Source: Bacillota bacterium
Lineage (GTDB): Bacteria > Bacillota > Negativicutes > Sporomusales > Sporomusaceae
Assembly (NCBI GenBank): GCA_023388195.1
Contig: JAEWGR010000023.1
Span: 1-27,267, forward strand
Length of the DNA stretch: 27,267 nt
Direction: 5' to 3'
The notes below the pieces were generated by a model, which did no database searches, had not been told where the DNA came from, and saw nothing but the letters and a program-made list of their open reading frames with translations. The translations under genes were made by a program, and so were the position numbers. Position 1 is the stretch's first letter, and each line of letters starts with the position of its first letter. Shown one piece after another: positions 23,131 through 27,267 of this stretch.

Positions 23131-23253
23131 GTCAATAGGTTAATATATAATACCCTGGAGTAATACGCGAGTTTCTGTCAAAGCCTTCTGCCGGCAAACG
23201 CCGCCTGTACCCTTTAGGCATAGATTTGGTATCATTCATATAAATTCTGCAAA

Positions 23254-23288
23254 AAAACAAGGCGGTGATCATTCACCGCCTTGTTTTT
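23254..23288 (-). terminator. terminator after hcp
   Basis: AAAACAAGGCGGTGA and TCACCGCCTTGTTTT form a perfect stem around TCAT, flanked by A7 and T5 runs. It lies about 45 bases beyond the hcp stop. The long A run on the plus strand gives the minus transcript a good U tract. Confidence 0.93.
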
Positions 23289-23331
23289 ATTCAATTACTG
23301 CATATCTCGTAAACAGGTCTCACCACGCGGA

Positions 23332-24972
23332 TTAGCGGCTAAGAATGGCCTGCAGATCCTGTTCCGGCGTACTGATCGGTGTCAGGGCGAATTTCTCGAC
23401 TAAGATGCTTAATACATTGCCGGATAAGAAGGCCGGCAGGGATGGGCCGATATAGATGTTTTTGATACCAAGCGCCAGCAGGGTGAGCAGGATGCAGACC
23501 GCTTTCTGCTCATACCAGGACAGCACCAGTGTCAGCGGCAGGTCATTGACGCCACAATTAAAGGCTTGCGCCAGGGCAACAGCAACCTGGATAGCCGAGT
23601 AGGCATCATTGCACTGTCCCATATCGAGGATACGGGGAATACCGCCGATATCGCCCAGGTCAAGGTCATTAAACCGGTATTTGCCACAGGCCAGAGTCAG
23701 GATCACCGTGTCTTTCGGTGTTTTTTGTACAAACTCGGTGTAGTAATTCCGGCCGGGTTTAGCGCCGTCGCAGCCGCCAACCAGGAAGAAGTGCTTAATA
23801 TGTCCGGCCTTAACAGCGTCAATTACCTTGTCGGCCACTCCCAGTACGGCATTGCGGGCAAAACCGGTCATTACCTCGGTGCCGCCGTTGATGCCGGTGA
23901 AAGGCCGGTCTTCCTGCCAGCCGCCCAGTTCCAGGGCTTTATTGATAACGGGGGTGAAATCCTTGGTCAGGCCGTCCTTCTCCTGTGAACCAATACCGAA
24001 CAAGCCCAGGGCTTTATCGATAATTGAGGAATCTTTTTTGTCGCCGCCGGCAGCAATATGTTTGATTTCAGGATAACCGACTACATCGGTGGTAAATACC
24101 CGGTCAGCATAGGAAGCTTTAGGTGGCATGAGACAGTTGGTGGTAAACAGGATGGGTGCGGGCAGATTGTCAAATTCTTTTTGCTGGTTCTGCCAGGCAG
24201 TACCAAAGTTACCCTTAAGATGGCTGAATTTTTTCAGTTCCGGATACGCATGGGCTGGCAGCATTTCACCATGGGTATAAATGTTGATCCCTTTACCTTC
24301 TGTTTGTTCCAGAAGCTGCTTTAGATCGTGCAGATCGTGGCCGGTGATGACAATAAACGGGCCTTTTTCCACCAGGGCCGGAACTTTTGTTGGTACCGGA
24401 TGTCCGTAAGCCGAAGTGTTGGCTTCATCCAACAAGCCCATACATTTCAGGTTAACTTGTCCAAACTCCATTAACAGGGTCAGCCATTCATCGGCAGTGT
24501 GATCCTCGCCCAGGGCACGCAGGCCCGTGTAGAACCAGGCAGTCACATCAGCGTCGGTTTTACCCAGGATATGGGCGTGCCAGGCATAGGCGGCCATACC
24601 GCGCAGACCAAGCAGCAGGGTTGACCGGAGTGACACAATATCCTCATTGCCGGTCCACAGGGCGCCGGCGGGGAAATCCTGAGCCTGCGGGTCCAGATTG
24701 GCTTTTTCCGCATGGACAAGATTGATGAGTTCAGTAATCCGGGCATTGTCGAAGTTTACATTGGTCACAGTAGCAAATAAGCCTTGCAGAGTCAGGGCAT
24801 CGGCCATTTTACCGGGGGTTTTCCCGGCAGCGGCACGGGCCAGGCCAATCAGAGCACCGGTAAGTTCATCCTGTTTACCGGCTACATCAGGTTTTTTCCC
24901 ACAGACACCTACTTTTGTACACCCTTTGCCACCTGCGGTTTGTTCACATTGGAAACAAAACATTTCTGACAT
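23332..24972 (-). CDS. hcp: hydroxylamine reductase / hybrid-cluster protein
   Basis: A 546-residue cytoplasmic Fe-S enzyme that reduces hydroxylamine and, in other bacteria, acts as a nitric oxide reductase or nitrosylase under nitrosative stress. The N-terminal cluster motif is CFQCEQTAGGKGCTKVGVCG, giving C-x2-C-x8-C-x5-C, typical of anaerobe proteins. Hybrid-cluster ligand regions are present: ITGHDLHDL, FTTNCLMPP, HFFLVGGCDGAKPGR, TLACGKYRFN, and LSWYEQKAV near the C-terminus. AGGAGGAATAACA precedes the ATG. It follows the ferredoxin-like gene by 59 bases, and both are probably transcribed from the promoter next to the HcpR-like operator. Confidence 0.96.
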   Translation of the reverse strand: MSEMFCFQCEQTAGGKGCTKVGVCGKKPDVAGKQDELTGALIGLARAAAGKTPGKMADALTLQGLFATVTNVNFDNARITELINLVHAEKANLDPQAQDFPAGALWTGNEDIVSLRSTLLLGLRGMAAYAWHAHILGKTDADVTAWFYTGLRALGEDHTADEWLTLLMEFGQVNLKCMGLLDEANTSAYGHPVPTKVPALVEKGPFIVITGHDLHDLKQLLEQTEGKGINIYTHGEMLPAHAYPELKKFSHLKGNFGTAWQNQQKEFDNLPAPILFTTNCLMPPKASYADRVFTTDVVGYPEIKHIAAGGDKKDSSIIDKALGLFGIGSQEKDGLTKDFTPVINKALELGGWQEDRPFTGINGGTEVMTGFARNAVLGVADKVIDAVKAGHIKHFFLVGGCDGAKPGRNYYTEFVQKTPKDTVILTLACGKYRFNDLDLGDIGGIPRILDMGQCNDAYSAIQVAVALAQAFNCGVNDLPLTLVLSWYEQKAVCILLTLLALGIKNIYIGPSLPAFLSGNVLSILVEKFALTPISTPEQDLQAILSR

Positions 24973-25031
24973 TGTTATTCCTCCTCATATTTTTATATTA
25001 ATTGATTGAATGACCATTACCAGAATACATG

Positions 25032-25751
25032 TTAGTCTGGCAGCAGCTGACCATCGGTAGTAATTGTCTTCACCTGCCAGGGAATGATCTTACCGGAATT
25101 AGCCAGCGCTTGTTTAACCGCATTGACAATCCCCCCACAGCAGGGCACACTCATCCGTAGAACAGTAAGGCTTTTGATTTCATTGGCCTTCAGGATCGCT
25201 GTCAGTTTCTCGGCATAATCCACTTCATCCAGCTTGGGACAGCCAATCAGGGTAATTTTGTTACGCATAAATTCGTTGTGAATATTGGCATAGGCGTAGG
25301 CTGTGCAGTCGGCCGCAATCAACAGATTGGCATTATTGAAATAGGGAGCGTTTGCCGGTACCAGTTTAATCTGACAAGGCCATTGGCGCAACTGGGACTG
25401 AACCGCCGCAGCCGTTGCCGGTACGGGCTCAGCTGGAACCACTTTTTCAATCAGCCGGGAATGAGTGCCGGGGCAGCCGCAGGCCAGAGGTGGTACCTTG
25501 GCCGGTGCCGCGGCAGCGGCCATGCGCTGTTTCACTGCTTCCTCATCAAAGGCGTCGGTGTCGCGCTCTTCGATCGTCATAGCGCCCATAGGGCATTCCG
25601 GCAGACAGGCTCCGAGACCGTCGCAATAAGAATCTGACACGAGTCTCGCTTTGCCGTCAATTAATTGCAGGGCGCCTTCATGACAGCCATTAATACATAA
25701 TCCGCAGCCGTTGCATTTCTCTTCGTCTATTTTAACAATCTTTCTGATCAT
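25032..25751 (-). CDS. 4Fe-4S ferredoxin-like electron donor for Hcp
   Basis: A 239-residue iron-sulfur protein. The first cluster motif is complete (C13-x2-C16-x2-C19-x3-C23). The second, YCDGLGACLPECP, has Cys43, Cys49 and Cys53 with Leu where the second Cys is expected; I have seen this form in related proteins, so it is probably not decay. Downstream are further cysteine motifs (ACGCPG near 91 and SVPCCGGIVNA near 207), suggesting extra metal or redox sites. Such proteins neighbour hcp in many anaerobes (sometimes named frdX) and likely deliver electrons to it. GGAGGAACTGC precedes the ATG. Confidence 0.88.
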   Translation of the reverse strand: MIRKIVKIDEEKCNGCGLCINGCHEGALQLIDGKARLVSDSYCDGLGACLPECPMGAMTIEERDTDAFDEEAVKQRMAAAAAPAKVPPLACGCPGTHSRLIEKVVPAEPVPATAAAVQSQLRQWPCQIKLVPANAPYFNNANLLIAADCTAYAYANIHNEFMRNKITLIGCPKLDEVDYAEKLTAILKANEIKSLTVLRMSVPCCGGIVNAVKQALANSGKIIPWQVKTITTDGQLLPD

Positions 25752-25777
25752 TGCAGTTCCTCCTTTTGAGATTGTAC

Positions 25778-25837
25778 TTGTTCTCTATGAATTCATTGTA
25801 ATATAATGAAAATAAAAAATCGGTAGCTGTAGCTACC
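25778..25837. promoter_or_regulatory. divergent promoters with shared HcpR-like operator
   Basis: GGTAGCT-GT-AGCTACC (25822-25837) is a perfect 7-bp-arm palindrome. It resembles the GTAAC-N4-GTTAC HcpR site described for Clostridia. For the minus-strand ferredoxin-hcp operon, a TACAAT -10 at 25800-25795 puts the palindrome centre near -40.5, the class II activator position of Crp/Fnr proteins. For the plus-strand regulator gene, TTGTTC (25778-25783), 18 bp, TATAAT (25802-25807) puts the same site just downstream of the start, where it would repress. Confidence 0.7.
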
Positions 25838-25852
25838 AAAAATAAGGTTGTG

Positions 25853-26554
25853 ATGAATTTTATGGGGCATGATATGATTGCGGTGCTTGCACATTCCCCT
25901 CTGTTTGGCAATATTGAGACTGACTCCTTATCGTCTGTGCTCGGCTGTTTGCAGCCTAAAATAGCGACCTGTCCCAAAAACAGTTATATTGCTCTGGCCG
26001 GTGAGGATTTTGCCGGCCTGGGTATTGTTTTAGCCGGCAAGGCCACTGTAATTAAAGAAAATGCAGCCGGCTGCAGGATTGTCATGAGCAGCCTGGAAGC
26101 AGGCGATATCTTTGGAGAAATGATTGCATTTTCCTCTCGCAGCACCTGGCCGGTTTCGGTCATTGCCCAAACAGAAAGTACGGTCATGTTTTTACCGTCG
26201 GTACAAATCATGGGTACCTGTCCCAACGTCTGTTCCAGTCATAAACAGCTAATCACCAATATGCTGAGAATCTTATCGGAAAAAGCAATCCTGCTCAACC
26301 GTAAAGTAGAATATCTGTCTATTCGCGGCATGCGTGAAAAAATCAGTTCTTATCTTTTGGATCAGCACAGGCAGACAGCCCGAAAAACATTTACCCTGAC
26401 GCTAAACCGTAATGACCTGGCTGATTTTCTTAATGTATCACGGACCGCCTTATCCCGGGAAATGGGCCGCATGCGCGACGAGGGTTTGATTGATTTCTAC
26501 CGTTCCTCGGTAAAAATTACCGACCTGGATATGCTCAAAAAGGTTATCGAGTAA
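25853..26554 (+). CDS. hcpR: Crp/Fnr-family regulator, HcpR-like
   Basis: A 233-residue regulator. The N-terminal cyclic-nucleotide-like beta barrel runs from about 15 to 120 (VLAGKATVIKENAAG, LEAGDIFGEMIAF). A dimerisation helix follows, then a winged helix-turn-helix at about 170-222 (RNDLADFLNVSRTALSREMG). HcpR proteins sense nitrosative signals and activate hcp; the divergent hcp operon and shared operator support that role. A CPNVCSSH stretch near 124 might take part in sensing. ATG 25853 is preferred because AAGG lies five bases upstream; GTG 25850 would lie too close, and a further ATG at 25862 is possible. Confidence 0.85.
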   Translation: MNFMGHDMIAVLAHSPLFGNIETDSLSSVLGCLQPKIATCPKNSYIALAGEDFAGLGIVLAGKATVIKENAAGCRIVMSSLEAGDIFGEMIAFSSRSTWPVSVIAQTESTVMFLPSVQIMGTCPNVCSSHKQLITNMLRILSEKAILLNRKVEYLSIRGMREKISSYLLDQHRQTARKTFTLTLNRNDLADFLNVSRTALSREMGRMRDEGLIDFYRSSVKITDLDMLKKVIE

Positions 26555-26606
26555 CCTGGTATTATTTATTTTTAAGTTAATGGCAAAAATAGTTTTTTTT
26601 AATTTT

Positions 26607-26656
26607 AAAAGAGCAGCTACAATAAGTTTGAAATTGACTTATATAGCTGCTCTTTT
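26607..26656 (+). terminator. terminator hairpin after the HcpR-like gene
   Basis: AAAAGAGCAGCTA (26607-26619) and TAGCTGCTCTTTT (26644-26656) form a 13-bp stem, with ATAAGT/ACTTAT pairing inside. The right arm ends in TTTT. It overlaps the istB-like remnant on the other strand. Confidence 0.8.
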
Positions 26657-26745
26657 GGCTGATAGTCCATTTCATCGATAATAAGAACCTTGGGGCCGAG
26701 GTATCGTCGCATTCGCCGTGAACCATAAATATACGTCGCTGCCCC
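26617..26745 (-). pseudogene. remnant of an IS21-type istB ATPase
   Basis: Between two stops the minus strand reads an open piece of 42 codons containing MRRYLGPKVLIIDEMDYQP (core at 26653-26712). This is the Walker B neighbourhood of IS21 helper ATPases (typically L-L-I-I-D-E-x-G/D-Y). No Walker A, ribosome site or the rest of the gene is present, so it is a short fragment left by a lost element. Recognition rests on about 15 residues. Confidence 0.5.
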
Positions 26746-26751
26746 TCAATC

Positions 26752-27183
26752 CTACCGCTGCTGCAGGAAGGTCATAAATTCCTGGTGGATATAGCCGCTG
26801 TCCCGCAAGCCCTGCTTGTAGGCGATATCCGCCGACTGGCCTGATTCCAGGGCTGCGTACGACTCCAATTCCATGACCAGTTCAATCAATTCCGGATACT
26901 GCGCCTCCAGTTTGCCGGCCAGTTTCAGCATACGGTTCAGGAGGCCGCTGACCTCATGAACCGTCTTACGGTAGTCGGCATCATTGGTTTGGGCCAGTTT
27001 AAGAATATTCTCCACCCTGTTAAAGATATACTGGTTAAAGGCCTCGGTTAAGATGCTTTGCAGCATAAGCCGGTCGTCCGGCGCGGGACCGGGCTGCTGC
27101 GGCTCCCGGTCCCGCTCTGCCGGCAGGGCCGATACCGGTCCCGGACAAGAAACTAAGCCGGATGTGGTTATTTGCTCAGACAT
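26752..27183 (-). CDS. hypothetical helical protein, 143 residues
   Basis: Not recognised. GGGGG lies seven bases before the ATG, and the frame is uninterrupted with codon use like the neighbours, so it is probably a real gene. Residues 1-38 are a Pro/Gly-rich, low-complexity lead (PAERDREPQQPGPAPDDR). The rest is predicted helical (LMLQSILTEAFNQYIFNRVE, NRMLKLAGKLEAQYPELIEL). There is no signal peptide or membrane segment. It could be a small adaptor or chaperone-like protein. The 84 bases upstream to the right edge show only an open frame without a start. Confidence 0.65.
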   Translation of the reverse strand: MSEQITTSGLVSCPGPVSALPAERDREPQQPGPAPDDRLMLQSILTEAFNQYIFNRVENILKLAQTNDADYRKTVHEVSGLLNRMLKLAGKLEAQYPELIELVMELESYAALESGQSADIAYKQGLRDSGYIHQEFMTFLQQR

Positions 27184-27267
27184 TTATATACCCCCTATAT
27201 CAACTGCGGCCCCGATGGCCGTCAGCTTTTTTACAGGGGGAAATTAAAAAGACGCATGCAAAGGGTT

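Noticed and set aside
25049..25751. Second ferredoxin cluster regarded as broken (missing second Cys)
   Set aside because: The CDGLGACLPECP form occurs in related hcp-linked proteins, so it is probably a normal variant rather than decay.
27184..27240. Short open frame reading VKKLTAIGAAVDIGGI before the last gene
   Set aside because: It has no start codon or ribosome site, and an in-frame stop lies just upstream.
1..27267. tRNA, rRNA, CRISPR array or replication origin
   Set aside because: No cloverleaf with a TTCGA-type T arm, no rRNA core sequence, no regularly spaced repeats and no DnaA-box cluster were seen on either strand.

Overview
The window looks like chromosomal DNA of an anaerobic, diderm member of the Firmicutes, most likely a Sporomusaceae/Negativicutes relative. 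This is inferred from protein character and gene content, not from a database match. Supporting signs are a KimA-type K+ transporter behind a c-di-AMP riboswitch, ComEA/ComEC, a BirA-type biotin operator, a hybrid-cluster protein with an HcpR-like regulator, an acetogen-style MetF, and strong AGGAGG-type ribosome sites with several TTG and GTG starts. Gene density is high. There is no rRNA, tRNA, CRISPR array or intact insertion sequence; the only mobile-element trace is a short IS21 istB-like remnant near the right end.

Layout. 1-1.9 kb: a PAS-containing membrane sensor cut by the left edge (minus strand, TTG start), divergent from an XRE-cupin regulator. 2.2-6.3 kb: a minus-strand comEA-comEC-holA operon. 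6.4-8.5 kb: two tandem, diverged biotin synthase genes behind a BirA-like operator. 8.5-11.4 kb: a lipoprotein gene, then an AT-richer segment with a DJ-1/isonitrile-hydratase-like gene, a convergent TetR regulator and a DUF1294 membrane protein; the DJ-1 promoter is consensus and covered by a palindromic operator. 11.5-14.9 kb: metF and kimA on the minus strand, kimA having a long leader with a c-di-AMP (ydaO-type) riboswitch. 15.0-21.0 kb: a plus-strand block with a Tat-exported HD-domain protein, a PhoA-type alkaline phosphatase, a small exported OB-like protein with a CPFC motif, an ABC ATPase with FtsX-type permease carrying a His-rich loop, and a small coiled-coil membrane protein. Both the HD gene and the phosphatase gene are preceded by three TTAACA-like hexamers at exact 11-bp spacing, which resembles a PhoP box. 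21.1-23.1 kb: an MscS channel, a small unknown and a DUF523 protein. 23.3-26.6 kb: hcp and a 4Fe-4S protein on the minus strand, divergent from a Crp/Fnr regulator (HcpR-like) with a shared palindromic operator. 26.6-27.3 kb: the istB remnant and a small unknown gene.

How the genes may work together. The most original part is 15.0-21.0 kb. It looks like a phosphate-starvation module in which an exported HD-type hydrolase and an exported metal-dependent phosphatase act outside the membrane, alongside a MacB/LolD-like ABC system whose layout recalls metal-linked ABC operons. The second point of interest is the pair of biotin synthases: they differ at an auxiliary-cluster ligand and share one biotin-repressed promoter. 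The third is the set of RNA and operator elements: a kimA riboswitch whose alternative pairings can be traced, an HcpR site placed to activate one promoter and repress the other, and an unidentified structured element at 9138-9241.
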